Shown here: positions 46,636 to 56,391 of the stretch, piece by piece
How positions within the stretch are numbered: position 1 is the first letter of the stretch
How the letters are laid out: each line of letters begins with the position of its first letter
Assembly: GCA_020027875.1 (NCBI GenBank)
Contig: JAHRHA010000007.1
Coordinates: forward strand, 35,397-99,396
DNA length: 64,000 bases
Direction: 5' to 3'
From: Micromonosporaceae bacterium
Lineage (GTDB): Bacteria; Actinomycetota; Actinomycetes; Mycobacteriales; Micromonosporaceae
Position numbers and translations under genes: made by a program
Notes under the pieces: model-generated
Databases searched by the model: none
Seen by the model: only the letters and a program-made list of their open reading frames with translations
Told to the model about the DNA's origin: nothing

Positions 46636-48657
46636 ATGTCGAGCGTGAGCGACCCAAGGCTGGCCGAGCGTGACAAGCCCTGGGTCATGCGCACCTACGC
46701 CGGGCACTCGTCCGCGACTGCTAGCAACGCGCTCTTCCGCCGGAACCTCGCCAAAGGACAGACGGGGCTGAGCGTGGCGTTCGACCTACCCACGCAGACC
46801 GGCTACGACCCCGACCATGAACTGGCCCGCGGCGAGGTGGGCCGGGTCGGCGTACCCGTGTCGCACCTCGGTGACGCCCGAACCCTGTTCGACGGCCTCG
46901 ATCTGCGCGCAGCGAACACGTCGATGACGATCAACGCCACCGCGATGTGGCTGCTCGCCCTGTACGTGACCGTGGCGGAGGAGCAGGGCGAGCCGTGGCA
47001 GGCGCTCGCGGGCACGACCCAGAACGACATTGTCAAGGAGTACCTCTCCCGGGGCACCTATATCTTCCCGCCCGGGCCGTCACTCCGGTTGACCGCCGAC
47101 ATGATCGCGTGGGCCGTCCGCAACTGTCCCAAGTGGAATCCGGTGAACATCTGCTCCTACCACCTCCAGGAGGCCGGCGCCACGCCGGTGCAGGAGGTCG
47201 GCTTCGCCCTCGCCACCGCCGTCGCGGTCCTCGACTCCGTGCGAGACAGTGGCCAGGTTGCCCCGGATCGGATGAGTGATGTCGTCGCGCGCATCTCCTT
47301 CTTCGTCAACGCTGGCGTGCGTTTCGTGGAGGAGATGTGCAAGATGCGCGCGTTCGCCGCGCTCTGGGATGAGCTGACCGCGCAGCGTTATGGCGTGACC
47401 GACGTGGCGGCCCGCAGGTTCCGCTACGGCGTGCAGGTGAACTCGCTCGGCCTGACCGAGGCGCAGCCGGAGAACAACCTGCAGCGCATCGTGCTGGAGA
47501 CGCTCGGCGTGACGCTCTCCCGCGACGCCCGCGCTCGAGCCGTGCAACTGCCGGCGTGGAATGAGGCGCTCGGTCTGCCCCGGCCGTGGGATCAGCAATG
47601 GTCGCTACGGATTCAGCAGGTGCTGGCGTACGAGTCCGATCTGCTGGAGTATCCGGACCTGTTCGCGGGCTCCCGGGTGGTGGAGCAGCTGACTGAATCC
47701 ATTATGGATGGTGCGAGGGCCGAACTCGGCCGCGTGCTCGACCTCGGCGGCGTCGTCGCGGCGGTCGAGTCCGGATACCTCAAGAGCGCGCTGGTCTCCT
47801 CGCTCGCCGATCGCCGCCGCCGGGTCGAGTCGGGCGAGGACGTCGTTGTCGGCGTCAACCGGTTCACCGAGACGGAGCCGTCGCCGCTCACCGACGCCGA
47901 CGCGGCGCACGTCGAGCAGGTCGACGCCAAGGTCGAGGCGGTCGCGGTCGAGGCCGTCCGGACCTGGCGCGCGCAGCGGGACCCGGCCGACGTGGCGACC
48001 ACCCTCGACCGGCTGAGCGCCGCTGCCCGGACCAGCGAGAATCTGATGGCGTCCACATTGGCTTGTGTCCGCGCCGGGGTCACCACGGGGGAGTGGGCCG
48101 CGGTGCTTCGCGAGGTCTTCGGGGAGTACCGTGCGCCCACCGGTCTGGGCCCGGCCGGCACTCCGGGCGGCGCCGCGGGCGAGTCCCCGGAACGGTCAAT
48201 GGTCGCGGTCCGGCAGCGGGTACGGGCCACGGCGGCAGAGCTGGGCGCGTCCCGGTTGCGGCTGCTCGTGGGGAAGCCGGGGTTGGACGGGCACTCCAAC
48301 GGTGCTGAGCAGATCGCCGTGCGCGCTCGCGATGCCGGCTTCGAGGTCATCTACCAGGGGATTCGACTGACCCCGGCGGAGATCGTGGCGGCGGCGGTCG
48401 AGGAGGGCGTCGACCTCGTCGGCCTGTCCGTGCTCTCCGGCTCACACCTTCGCGCGGTGCCGGACGTCCTCAATGGACTTCGGGCCGCCGGCGCGGACGT
48501 ACCCGTCGTCGTCGGTGGGATAATCCCATCGGAGGACGAGCGAATCCTCCGCTCGGCCGGGGTGGCCAGGGTATTTACCCCCAAAGACTTCGCGTTGACC
48601 AACATCATCGACGAGCTGGTCACCGTGGTCCGCGAGGCGAACCACCTGGTGGGCTAG
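46636..48657 (+). CDS. meaA: Ethylmalonyl-CoA mutase (MeaA-type, B12-dependent)
   Basis: A 673-residue single-chain mutase. The N-terminal substrate barrel (KPWVMRTYAGHSSATASNAL, GLSVAFDLPTQTGYDPDHEL, SMTINATAMW) resembles Ecm/MeaA more than methylmalonyl-CoA mutase; the C-terminal B12 domain has the LDGHSNGAEQ (DxHxxG-type) histidine ligand and GLSVLSGSH. It converts (2R)-ethylmalonyl-CoA to methylsuccinyl-CoA for acetyl-CoA assimilation. GGGAGG is 6 nt before ATG 46636. The assignment over ordinary MCM is based on recognised sequence pattern only. Confidence 0.85.
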   Translation: MSSVSDPRLAERDKPWVMRTYAGHSSATASNALFRRNLAKGQTGLSVAFDLPTQTGYDPDHELARGEVGRVGVPVSHLGDARTLFDGLDLRAANTSMTINATAMWLLALYVTVAEEQGEPWQALAGTTQNDIVKEYLSRGTYIFPPGPSLRLTADMIAWAVRNCPKWNPVNICSYHLQEAGATPVQEVGFALATAVAVLDSVRDSGQVAPDRMSDVVARISFFVNAGVRFVEEMCKMRAFAALWDELTAQRYGVTDVAARRFRYGVQVNSLGLTEAQPENNLQRIVLETLGVTLSRDARARAVQLPAWNEALGLPRPWDQQWSLRIQQVLAYESDLLEYPDLFAGSRVVEQLTESIMDGARAELGRVLDLGGVVAAVESGYLKSALVSSLADRRRRVESGEDVVVGVNRFTETEPSPLTDADAAHVEQVDAKVEAVAVEAVRTWRAQRDPADVATTLDRLSAAARTSENLMASTLACVRAGVTTGEWAAVLREVFGEYRAPTGLGPAGTPGGAAGESPERSMVAVRQRVRATAAELGASRLRLLVGKPGLDGHSNGAEQIAVRARDAGFEVIYQGIRLTPAEIVAAAVEEGVDLVGLSVLSGSHLRAVPDVLNGLRAAGADVPVVVGGIIPSEDERILRSAGVARVFTPKDFALTNIIDELVTVVREANHLVG

Positions 48658-48659
48658 CG

Positions 48660-49331
48660 TCACCGCCATAGGTCGAGCGTGTGTCCGTCTTGAGCGCCCT
48701 CGCGCGCTAGGCGTTGCGCATCGAGGCGTGCGAGCTTCTCGGCTCGACGCCTCTTGCGGCGGCGGTTGACAGAGACAAACATCCACACCAAGGCGACCAG
48801 GAACAGGACGATCAACAGGGGAAAGATGATCGCTACGAAGGACATCACCGCGCTGAAGATGTCCTCGGCCGTGCTCGCCACCGGTGCGCCTAAGCCCGCG
48901 GTCGAGGCGTTCACGACCGGGCGGGCAACGGCTTTCATGCCGTGCACGATGAACGAGATCACCATACCCGCGACGATCGGCACCCACTGGTTGCTGCTGA
49001 AGAAGGAGGCCGGGTCCGAGACGGTTACGGTCTGCGAGCTGGCCGCGGCGCCGAAGGCGAGGCCGCCGGCGGTCGGCCGGACCACCGTCTGGACCACATC
49101 GTTGATGTGGTCGACCACCGGGATCTTGTCGGCGACGAACTCGATGGCGAGCAGTACGACGAGAATCCCGAGTACCCATTCGTTCTCCAGCCACGCCCAG
49201 GGGCCGGGGAGGGTGATCAGATTGGTGAACCGGCCCAACAGGCCGATCATGAGGAGCGGGATATAGGCGTTCAGGCCGGCCGACGTGGCCAGCCCGATCC
49301 CCGTGAGCACTTCGAGCACGTACTTCAGCAT
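48660..49331 (-). CDS. DUF4126 family membrane protein
   Basis: A 223-residue protein beginning [20 protein letters not shown]; the ATG at 49331 is chosen because the earlier open frame has no family similarity. It has about six hydrophobic segments, including the conserved [18 protein letters not shown] and [19 protein letters not shown] patterns, and a basic C-terminal tail. The function is unknown. It is convergent with the mutase gene (2 bp between stops) and divergent from nucS. Confidence 0.88.
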   Translation of the reverse strand: MLKYVLEVLTGIGLATSAGLNAYIPLLMIGLLGRFTNLITLPGPWAWLENEWVLGILVVLLAIEFVADKIPVVDHINDVVQTVVRPTAGGLAFGAAASSQTVTVSDPASFFSSNQWVPIVAGMVISFIVHGMKAVARPVVNASTAGLGAPVASTAEDIFSAVMSFVAIIFPLLIVLFLVALVWMFVSVNRRRKRRRAEKLARLDAQRLAREGAQDGHTLDLWR

Positions 49332-49394
49332 GACACTGCTCGGCAATACGGGCCGAAACGCCGAACATCTCGACGCTCGGCGTACCCTCGTGCG

Positions 49395-50054
49395 GTGCGG
49401 CTCGTCATCGCAAAGTGCTCGGTCGACTACGTCGGACGCCTCACCGCCCATCTGCCAGCCGCGGTGCGGCTGCTCATGGTGAAGGCGGACGGATCGGTCT
49501 CGATTCACGCCGATGACCGTGCGTACAAGCCCCTCAACTGGATGAGCCCGCCGTGCCGGATCGAGGAGGCACCAGGGGTATGGCGGGTCGTGAACAAGGC
49601 CGGCGAGGAGCTGCGGATCACGCTAGAGGAGATCTTCCACGACACGTCGCACGAACTGGGGCTCGACCCCGGGCTGGTCAAGGACGGCGTCGAGGCGCAT
49701 CTGCAGGAGTTGCTCGCGGCGGCTCCGCATACGCTGGGGGAGGGATTCACCCTGGTACGCCGTGAATACCCCACCGCGATCGGACCGGTCGACCTGCTCT
49801 GCCGTGACGGCGCCGGCGCGACGGTCGCGATCGAGGTGAAGCGCCGTGGCGAGATCGACGGAGTTGAGCAGCTGACCCGCTACCTCGACCTGCTCGGCCG
49901 GGATCCCCTGCTCGCCCCCGTTTCCGGTGTCCTGGCCGCCCAGGAGATCAAGCCGCAGGCCAGGGTGCTGGCGCAGGACCGCGGCATCCGGTGCGTGGTG
50001 CTCGACTACAACACTCTGCGCGGCATCAAGCGTGACGACCTCACGCTGTTCTGA
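49395..50054 (+). CDS. nucS: Mismatch-specific endonuclease NucS/EndoMS
   Basis: A 219-residue endonuclease of the MutS/MutL-independent mismatch repair of actinobacteria and archaea; it makes a double-strand cut at mismatches. The N-terminal domain has [17 protein letters not shown]; the C-terminal nuclease core has Asp133 ([11 protein letters not shown]), Glu147 and Lys149 ([12 protein letters not shown]). The protein ends DDLTLF, a place where related proteins carry a sliding-clamp-binding tail. It starts at GTG 49395. The gene keeps its mycobacterial neighbourhood downstream of murA. Confidence 0.96.
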   Translation: MRLVIAKCSVDYVGRLTAHLPAAVRLLMVKADGSVSIHADDRAYKPLNWMSPPCRIEEAPGVWRVVNKAGEELRITLEEIFHDTSHELGLDPGLVKDGVEAHLQELLAAAPHTLGEGFTLVRREYPTAIGPVDLLCRDGAGATVAIEVKRRGEIDGVEQLTRYLDLLGRDPLLAPVSGVLAAQEIKPQARVLAQDRGIRCVVLDYNTLRGIKRDDLTLF

Positions 50055-50088
50055 ACGCTCCCCTCGGCGCCGCTGGGGGTAGGTCCGG

Positions 50089-51645
50089 TCAGCGGCCGTG
50101 GATCAGGCGGACCATCCGGCCGATCAGCCGGATGTGGCGGGGTGTGCGATCAAAGGTGGTTGACGGCACGAAGGAGCGCATCCGGCGCTTGGCGATGGCC
50201 TTCGACCGGGCGAACTCCCGCAGGCCGTCGTCGCCGTGGATGCGCCCAAATCCGGAGTCACCCACGCCGCCGAAGGGCAGAGAAGGAAGGCCAGCGAACG
50301 AGAGCGTTCCGTTGATGGAGACCATTCCCGTGCGCATCCGCCGGGCCACCGCCATCGCGCGAGCCTTGCCGAAGACGGCGCCGCCCAACCCGTACGAGAC
50401 CGCGTTCGCCAGCGCGACAGCCTCGTCCGCACTCGCTACCCTCTTGATCGTCACGGTGGGCCCGAACGTCTCCTCGCGGACGGCGGCGGCATCCTCGGGT
50501 ACGTCGACAAGAACAGTCGGCTGGACGAACGGGGGCTGGACGGCGTCGGGCCCGCCCAGTGCGGCCCGGCCGCCGCGGGACAGCGCGTCGTCGATGTGAC
50601 GGCGGATGATGTCGATCTGGGCGGGCATCGTGATCGGGCCGACGTCGGCATCCGCGTCTGGACCCACCCGAAGCTTTGAGGCTCGCTCGACGACCTTGCC
50701 GAGGAACGCGTCGTAGACCGGCTCGGCCACATATACCCGCTCGATCCCGACGCAGGTCTGCCCAGCGTTGGTCATGGCACCCCAGACGCAAGCGGAGGCT
50801 GCGGTGTCGAGGTCGGCATCGGTGTCAACGATCATCGCGTCCTTGCCGCCGCCCTCAATCAGCACCGGGGTGAGCGTCTCCGCACACGCCGCCATGATCT
50901 TTCGACCGGTACGGGGCGATCCGGTGAAGGCGACCTTGTCCACGCCGGACCGGACGAGGTGGGCACCGGTCTCTCCGGCGCCGTACACGATCTGGAGGAC
51001 CGGATGCTCGGGCACGACCTCAACGAACACGTCGACGTACCACCGGCCGATCGCGGGCGTGTACTCGCTCGGCTTGAACACCACTGCGTTGCCCGCCGCG
51101 AGCGCGTACGTGATCGAGCCCATCGGGGTGAGGATCGGATAGTTCCACGGTCCGATGACACCGACGACGCCGAACGGCTCGTACTCCAGCACGGCGGCGA
51201 ACTCGGGGAGCAGCATGAGGTTGCCCTTGACCCGGCGCGAGCGCAGCACCCGTTTGGCGTTGCGCGCCGACCAAGCGATGTGGTCGATCGCGGCCACGCA
51301 CTCGAGCAATGCGTCGGCGTTGGGCTTGCCACCCTCCGCGTGCATGACCGCGAGCAGGTCGGGCAGCCGCTTCGTCATGACCGTCCGCCAGCGCAGCAGC
51401 CGTTCCCGCCGCCCACTGAAGCCCAGATCGCGCCACCATCCGCTGGCGGCACGCGCGCGGCTCACAGCAGCCGCGACCGCATCCGCGTCGGCCACCGGGA
51501 AACGTCCGACCTCGGCGCCGGTGTTGGGGCTGGTCGAGATCAGCTCTCCGTTGGCGATCTCCGGAACGCCCGGCGTACGCCCGGCGGCGGGAACTCCGTG
51601 TGCCGGATCCGCCGACGGCGTGGGCGGTGAGGTCTGTACGGTCAT
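50089..51645 (-). CDS. Aldehyde dehydrogenase family protein
   Basis: A 518-residue NAD(P)-dependent oxidoreductase. GPWNYPILTPMG and GNAVVFKPSEYTP bind the coenzyme, VAFTGSPRTGRKI is the glycine loop, Glu in LIEGGGKDAM and Cys in NAGQTCVGIERV are catalytic, and EETFGPTVTIKRV closes the fold. It resembles class 3 or succinate-semialdehyde types. The ATG at 51645 has GAGGGAGTCC upstream. Directly behind its start lies a truncated hydrolase gene. Confidence 0.93.
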   Translation of the reverse strand: MTVQTSPPTPSADPAHGVPAAGRTPGVPEIANGELISTSPNTGAEVGRFPVADADAVAAAVSRARAASGWWRDLGFSGRRERLLRWRTVMTKRLPDLLAVMHAEGGKPNADALLECVAAIDHIAWSARNAKRVLRSRRVKGNLMLLPEFAAVLEYEPFGVVGVIGPWNYPILTPMGSITYALAAGNAVVFKPSEYTPAIGRWYVDVFVEVVPEHPVLQIVYGAGETGAHLVRSGVDKVAFTGSPRTGRKIMAACAETLTPVLIEGGGKDAMIVDTDADLDTAASACVWGAMTNAGQTCVGIERVYVAEPVYDAFLGKVVERASKLRVGPDADADVGPITMPAQIDIIRRHIDDALSRGGRAALGGPDAVQPPFVQPTVLVDVPEDAAAVREETFGPTVTIKRVASADEAVALANAVSYGLGGAVFGKARAMAVARRMRTGMVSINGTLSFAGLPSLPFGGVGDSGFGRIHGDDGLREFARSKAIAKRRMRSFVPSTTFDRTPRHIRLIGRMVRLIHGR

Positions 51646-51683
51646 GGCGGACTCCCTCGGGACTGCGTTGAACCGAAGTCTAG

Positions 51684-51986
51684 TCGGCGCTCGCACCCAA
51701 GCCACCTGTGCTCTGGATCCGCGGCGACGCGGACGTGATCGTCTCCGACGCGTCACTGTTCGACCTCGCGAACCTCGGCAAGCTCGGGCTGGTTCCGAGC
51801 TGGCCGGGGGAGGAGGCGAGCCCACCGCAGCCGATGGTCGGGCAGACTCGGGCGGTGCTCGAGCGGTACGCCGCCGCGGGCGGTACGTTCACCGAGGTCG
51901 TGTACGAAGGATGCGGGCACTCCCCGCACGTCGAGCGGACGGCCGAGTTCGCTGAGCAGTTGCGGAGCATTGTGGAGGGAGCGTGA
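51684..51986 (+). pseudogene. Truncated alpha/beta hydrolase (C-terminal part only)
   Basis: Open from an in-frame TAG at 51681-51683. SALAPKPPVLWIRGDADVIVSD and the following FDLANLGKLGLVPSWPG match the C-terminal third of alpha/beta hydrolases; the catalytic Asp region (RGDADVIVSD) and His (GCGHSPHVER) are present, but the lid and nucleophile are missing. The break is only about 40 bp from the aldehyde dehydrogenase start. A short GTG start at 51708 exists, but a stand-alone product is unlikely to be active. The next gene overlaps its stop (GTGA). Confidence 0.8.
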
Positions 51987-52876
51987 CGGTGGACGACCCC
52001 TTGTACCGGAGGCACAGCGTGCCGGTCCGCGGCGGCGAGATATGTGTCGGCGTCTGGGGCGATGACGGCCCCCTCGTTGTGCTCGTCCACGGCATAACGT
52101 CCTCACACATGGCCTGGGCGCTGGTCGGGCCGGAGTTGAGTCGGGACCACCGCGTCGTCGGGATCGACCTGCGCGGACGCGGCGGCAGCCGGGACCTTCC
52201 GGCGCCGTACGGGATGCGCAAGCACGCGGCCGACGTCGCGGCCGTGGTCGAGGCGTACGGCGGTGGCCCTGCCGTCCTCGTAGGACACTCGATGGGAGGC
52301 TGGGTGATCGCGGAGACCGCCCGGCTGTACCCACTGGTGGCCTCTCGGCTCGTCCTCGTTGACGGCGGTGCTCCGTTGCCCGTACCACCCGGACTCGACC
52401 CGTCCGGCGACGACAACCAGATCGCTGAGGCGGTCTTGAAGGCGGTGGGCCCGGCGTACGCCCGCCTGTCGATGACGTTCCCAGACCGCGAGGCGTACCG
52501 GAACATGTGGCGTGCCCATCCCTCGTTCGGCGAGTGGAGCGCGGCCATCGAGTCCTACGTTGACTATGACCTGATCGGGTCGGAGCCGGCCCTGAGGCCC
52601 GCGTGCCGTCTCGATGCGGCGCTTCGAGACGCCCGGGATCTGTACGCCTTTCCCGGTGTCACTCCAGCCGCGTTGCCTTCGCCGGCCGTCTTCCTCCGGG
52701 CTGAGCGGGGAATGCTCAACGACGAGACGCCTTTCTTCGCTGCTGGGTACGCGACGGAGTGGCTACCCGGCGTTGTGGAGCGCACCGTCGCCGGGGTGAA
52801 CCACTACACGATCACGCTGGGTCCGGTGGGCGCGGCCGCAGTGGCCGCCGCAGTCCGTGAACGCGTGACGCCGTAG
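51983..52876 (+). CDS. Alpha/beta hydrolase
   Basis: A 297-residue hydrolase. The oxyanion region is VLVHGITSSHMAW, the nucleophile elbow is VGHSMGGW (Ser), and the C-terminal His lies in GVNHYTITLG. GIDLRGRGGSRDLP precedes the elbow. It starts at GTG 51983, coupled to the end of the truncated hydrolase, so the two once formed a pair. The substrate is unknown. Confidence 0.9.
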   Translation: MTVDDPLYRRHSVPVRGGEICVGVWGDDGPLVVLVHGITSSHMAWALVGPELSRDHRVVGIDLRGRGGSRDLPAPYGMRKHAADVAAVVEAYGGGPAVLVGHSMGGWVIAETARLYPLVASRLVLVDGGAPLPVPPGLDPSGDDNQIAEAVLKAVGPAYARLSMTFPDREAYRNMWRAHPSFGEWSAAIESYVDYDLIGSEPALRPACRLDAALRDARDLYAFPGVTPAALPSPAVFLRAERGMLNDETPFFAAGYATEWLPGVVERTVAGVNHYTITLGPVGAAAVAAAVRERVTP

Positions 52877-52899
52877 CTGCGCATGGCTTGACGCCGTGT

Positions 52900-53111
52900 C
52901 TCTCAGCGGCGGAAGGGTTCGCCTTTGTCGATGGTGTCTTGCAGTAGTCGTCGTTGGGGGCCACCACCACGCTCCGGAGGCCCAGATCCTTCCGGGTGCG
53001 CCGAGCGCCGTACACGGCGGCGTGGCCAGTACGGATCTTGACGATCTCGGCGAGGATCTCCTGGTCGCGCAGCGCCCGCTTCGACGGCGGTCTGCTGGCA
53101 CGGTCGACGTT
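52900..53111 (-). mobile_element. IS3-family transposase (OrfB) remnant
   Basis: One minus-strand frame reads PSKRALRDQEILAEIVKIRT followed by GHAAVYGARRTRKDL. This matches the N-terminal HTH_21 part of IS3 OrfB, where a typical version is 'D..I...I..IH..H...YG.RR....L'. No DDE catalytic residues, no OrfA and no inverted repeats are visible, and the frame then decays. It is a short relic between the hydrolase and the TolB-like gene. Confidence 0.6.
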
Positions 53112-54017
53112 CTAGCGGACGACCGCAGGCGACCACGCGCGTGGCACGAGCACGCGTGGTTGTCCCGAGCCGTCGGCCGGTACGACCCACACGTCGGTCT
53201 CATCGCCGATGTAAGAGTTGCCGACCTGACGCGCCATCCCGTAAGCCACCTGGTCATTGTCCAGCCACTCAACTTGGTCGTCGACGACGCGCGTCTCTGC
53301 CAGGGCGACGTCGTGCCCGGTGCGGAGGTCCAAGACGTGTAGGCGCCAGCTGGCGGGCTCGCTGCCGTCGCGCTCTTTGTAGGCCACACGGGTGCCATCG
53401 GGGGACAGCGACGGGCACTCGACCCCCTCGCGCAGCGTTCGCAACTCGCGCCGGGCAACGTCACCCTCGGCCAGCCAGATCCGTCCCCGGCTGGCGACGG
53501 TGGCATAGAACCGGTTCCCGTCAGCGAACGTGACCCCCCACACGTTCATGTCCGCGGCGTCGTAGCGCTTTCCATCATGAAGGACGCGGAACTCCTCGAG
53601 GTTGCCAATCGACGTGCCCAACCGCGTGTCGTACATCGTCGTGGCGGTGGAGAAGCCGCCATCGGCGTAGGAGTGCCCCGCGACAAACGTGGTCACCGCA
53701 GCGAGTGCCCCATCCGGTGACAGGCGCACCCGGCTCGAGATGCCGATCACCGGCAGCCTGTGGCGCGGTGAGAGGGCTTCGTCAAGGATCACGGCGACGG
53801 AGGAATCCAGGGCCAACTTGTTGTCGGTGAGGCACAGTCCGTCGGCTCGGGTGGCGTAGACACGTATGCATTTCACTTCAGCGACGGCCCGTGGCCCGTC
53901 GGGCCGGTCGAGGGGTACGACTGCCAGCTGGCCGTATGTCGGTCCATCGGCCATGCTGCGGAAGACGATGTGCGGGCCGGAGCGCACGTTGGTGACGCTG
54001 AGCGTCGCGGCGACCAC
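53112..54017 (-). CDS. TolB-like beta-propeller protein
   Basis: A 301-residue protein of repeated beta-propeller blades with the PD40 look: RVRLSPDGALAAVTTFVAGH, CPSLSPDGTRVAYKERDGS and VEWLDNDQVAYGM. No signal peptide is seen, so it may be cytoplasmic or peripheral. It starts at GTG 54017 directly after the MFS stop (TGAGTG), so it is translated with the transporter. Such pairs recur in actinobacteria; function unknown. Confidence 0.8.
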   Translation of the reverse strand: MVAATLSVTNVRSGPHIVFRSMADGPTYGQLAVVPLDRPDGPRAVAEVKCIRVYATRADGLCLTDNKLALDSSVAVILDEALSPRHRLPVIGISSRVRLSPDGALAAVTTFVAGHSYADGGFSTATTMYDTRLGTSIGNLEEFRVLHDGKRYDAADMNVWGVTFADGNRFYATVASRGRIWLAEGDVARRELRTLREGVECPSLSPDGTRVAYKERDGSEPASWRLHVLDLRTGHDVALAETRVVDDQVEWLDNDQVAYGMARQVGNSYIGDETDVWVVPADGSGQPRVLVPRAWSPAVVR

Positions 54018-55253
54018 TCATGTCCGCATCCTCCCCATCAGTACGATTGCCACAAGCAGCAGCACAACGCCCAACCCTCCGGCAAACGCGGCGAGCGCCA
54101 TGTCGCGGCCGAGCCACATCCACGCTCCTCCAAACCCCAACGCCGCGATCAGTCGACCACCGGAGACCGTCGTCTGCGCTAGGGCCAGGCCGCTGCTACG
54201 TAAATGCGGGGGGACCACCGCTGCGGTGGCCGCGGCAAGCACGCCATCGGTGGCAGCGTAGTAGACGCCCAGGCAGGCAAGGCACGCCAGCACCGTCGCC
54301 GGACCGGAGACCAAGCCTCCGGCAAATACATAGGCCAAGATCAAGGCAGTGTGCCCCACAAGGAAGATCCGCAGCCGCCCGAACCGGTCCGCGAGTCGGC
54401 CAAACGGCACCGCGAGCAGCAGATAGGTGACCGCGGCGCCGACGAAGAGCAAGGGAAAGTAGGCGACGGCGAACTGTTCACGGCGCTGGAGCGCAAGGTA
54501 CAGAAAACCGTCGCCGATCGTGAGGACTGACAGCACCGCGGCGAGGCCAAGCAGCCGCCGTACCGCCGGCTCGACGGCGAGGCGGCCGACGCCCCGAAGC
54601 GACGGCCGCTCGGCCTGCACCGGTGACCGCAGGTCTGGCACCAGAAAAACGATGATCGCCACGCCAACGAGCGCGGCGGCAAAGCTGACCAGGAAGACGG
54701 ATTCGAAGCCACCCGGGACCGCGGCCAGGATCGCGAAAGCCAGCACCGGCCCACCGAGCGCCCCCGCGGTGTCGAGTGCGCGGTGCACGCCATACGCTCG
54801 GCCGAACGTCGATTGATCGCTGCTCGCGGCAATGAGGGCGTCGCGGGGCGCCGTGCGGATACCCTTGCCCGTCCGGTCGGCCGCCACAGCCATGGCGAGG
54901 GCCCCTCCGCTGGTGACCAGGAGCAGCCCGAGCCTGGACACAGCGGACAAACCGTACCCTGCCACCGCGACCGCCTTCGGCCGACGAGTGCGATCACCGA
55001 CGAACCCGCCGACGAGTCGGACCAGCGCTGAGACGCCCTGATACAGGCCGTCGATGACGCCATACGCGAGGGGACCTAGCGCAAGCTGCGATGTCACGAA
55101 CAAGGGAAGTACCGCAGCAACCATCTCTGATGAAACGTCGGTGAACATGCTGGTCAAACCGAGCAGGATCACCGTGCCAGAGACCGCTTTCCGACGGGAC
55201 ACGGCCGGCGGGCCAGCCTGTGTGTCGGGACGCCCCCGCAGCGAGACGTACAC
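54018..55253 (-). CDS. MFS transporter
   Basis: A 411-residue, 12-helix transporter. Motif A is GFVGDRTRRPKAVAVAGY with a conserved Asp-Arg; GVHRALDTAGALGGPVLAF (helix 5) and VPFGRLADRFGRLRIF (second motif A) are typical. The start at 55253 has a short cytoplasmic N-terminus. It is co-transcribed with the TolB-like gene. Upstream (55254-55470) I see only a likely promoter region and no gene. Confidence 0.9.
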   Translation of the reverse strand: MYVSLRGRPDTQAGPPAVSRRKAVSGTVILLGLTSMFTDVSSEMVAAVLPLFVTSQLALGPLAYGVIDGLYQGVSALVRLVGGFVGDRTRRPKAVAVAGYGLSAVSRLGLLLVTSGGALAMAVAADRTGKGIRTAPRDALIAASSDQSTFGRAYGVHRALDTAGALGGPVLAFAILAAVPGGFESVFLVSFAAALVGVAIIVFLVPDLRSPVQAERPSLRGVGRLAVEPAVRRLLGLAAVLSVLTIGDGFLYLALQRREQFAVAYFPLLFVGAAVTYLLLAVPFGRLADRFGRLRIFLVGHTALILAYVFAGGLVSGPATVLACLACLGVYYAATDGVLAAATAAVVPPHLRSSGLALAQTTVSGGRLIAALGFGGAWMWLGRDMALAAFAGGLGVVLLLVAIVLMGRMRT

Positions 55254-55470
55254 TACCTGGACCCCTTACGCCGGCTGCCGACGACGATATGGCGCGCAAC
55301 GCCGGCCGGATAGCTACCGCGGGCAGGTTTATACGTTCAGGCTGTCGTCGCCGACAAAAGTGGAAACCAACCCAACTGACCGGCTGCGACCGGCGAAACT
55401 ACACAACCGACCTCCGTCGAGGGGCACAGCGCCATCCGCGCGGCGATGCGCGCCGCCCCCAGTGCGGCAT

Positions 55471-56238
55471 TCAAATCACGCGATAGCCGCCATCGCCGAA
55501 CCGGACCGCATCCCCTGCGTCGACCGACCCATCGAGCTCGGCTCGCGCTGCCGCCACCGACCACCCGTACGCCCGCGACAGCTCGCGCGGTGTCGTGGAT
55601 CGCATTGTCTCGAGGAACCGCCGCGCCGCGTACCCAAGGTCCAGTCCGCCACCAACGGAGAAGATCCGGCAGGTCAGGTCCACGATGCCCGCCGGCCAGC
55701 CGCTGCGCTGTGCCTCAACGCCGGCCGAGGTGATGAGTAGCTGACGGTGCAGCTCGCCCATCGCGCGCTCGTAGCGGGAGCGGTTTCCCACGATCTGGCG
55801 AAGGGCCGCGGTCGTGAGAGGTCCACCGCGCAGCGCCTCCGCGATCTCGTGCGCCTCGCGCGACAGGTCCATCGAATGGTGGTCGTCCGGCTGGCCGCCG
55901 CCGGGGTAGAGCGCGCGAAGGAGGCGCGAGGATAGCAGCGAGCCCCGTCGGTGGAGGAACCTTCCGTACCAGGCGAGGCCGTCGCGCGGCAGCTCGTCCT
56001 TCCATGCCCAGACCAGCGACTCGTTCTCGTCCATCCCGGTCGCGAAGGGCTCGGCGTCCTCGCCCGCCACGGCCTCCCACAGCGATGGAGCCTCGATCTT
56101 CGCCGCGGGGAAGAGCAGTGCGAAACCGAGGTCGTCCACGAATTGGGCCGCCCTGTCGATCGTGGAGACGCGGGACGAGGGCAGCCACCGCTCAGCTCGG
56201 GCAATGCGCAGTTGGAAATGGTCGTCCAGCACAAGCAC
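55471..56238 (-). CDS. AlkZ-related winged-helix protein
   Basis: A 255-residue protein. WKDELPRDGLAWYGRFLHRR and SLWEAVAGEDA, with AAQFVDDLGFALLFPA, match the group annotated as AlkZ-related (winged-helix DNA glycosylase superfamily), whose founding members unhook interstrand cross-links. The catalytic QxQ or QxD of the true glycosylases is not seen, so activity is uncertain. It starts at GTG 56238. Confidence 0.75.
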   Translation of the reverse strand: MLVLDDHFQLRIARAERWLPSSRVSTIDRAAQFVDDLGFALLFPAAKIEAPSLWEAVAGEDAEPFATGMDENESLVWAWKDELPRDGLAWYGRFLHRRGSLLSSRLLRALYPGGGQPDDHHSMDLSREAHEIAEALRGGPLTTAALRQIVGNRSRYERAMGELHRQLLITSAGVEAQRSGWPAGIVDLTCRIFSVGGGLDLGYAARRFLETMRSTTPRELSRAYGWSVAAARAELDGSVDAGDAVRFGDGGYRVI

Positions 56239-56391
56239 AAAGGTAGGTGGTCTGGGTCACAGCCGCAGCGCGCCCATGTGGAACGTTGATCGCCTCCGGC
56301 GAGGTGAGCCACACTGGTCGCCTCCGCCAACGAAGGACATGGCAGACTCGCGCGCAGGACTTACCGCCCGTTCAGGGGAGAGGACGTACCG

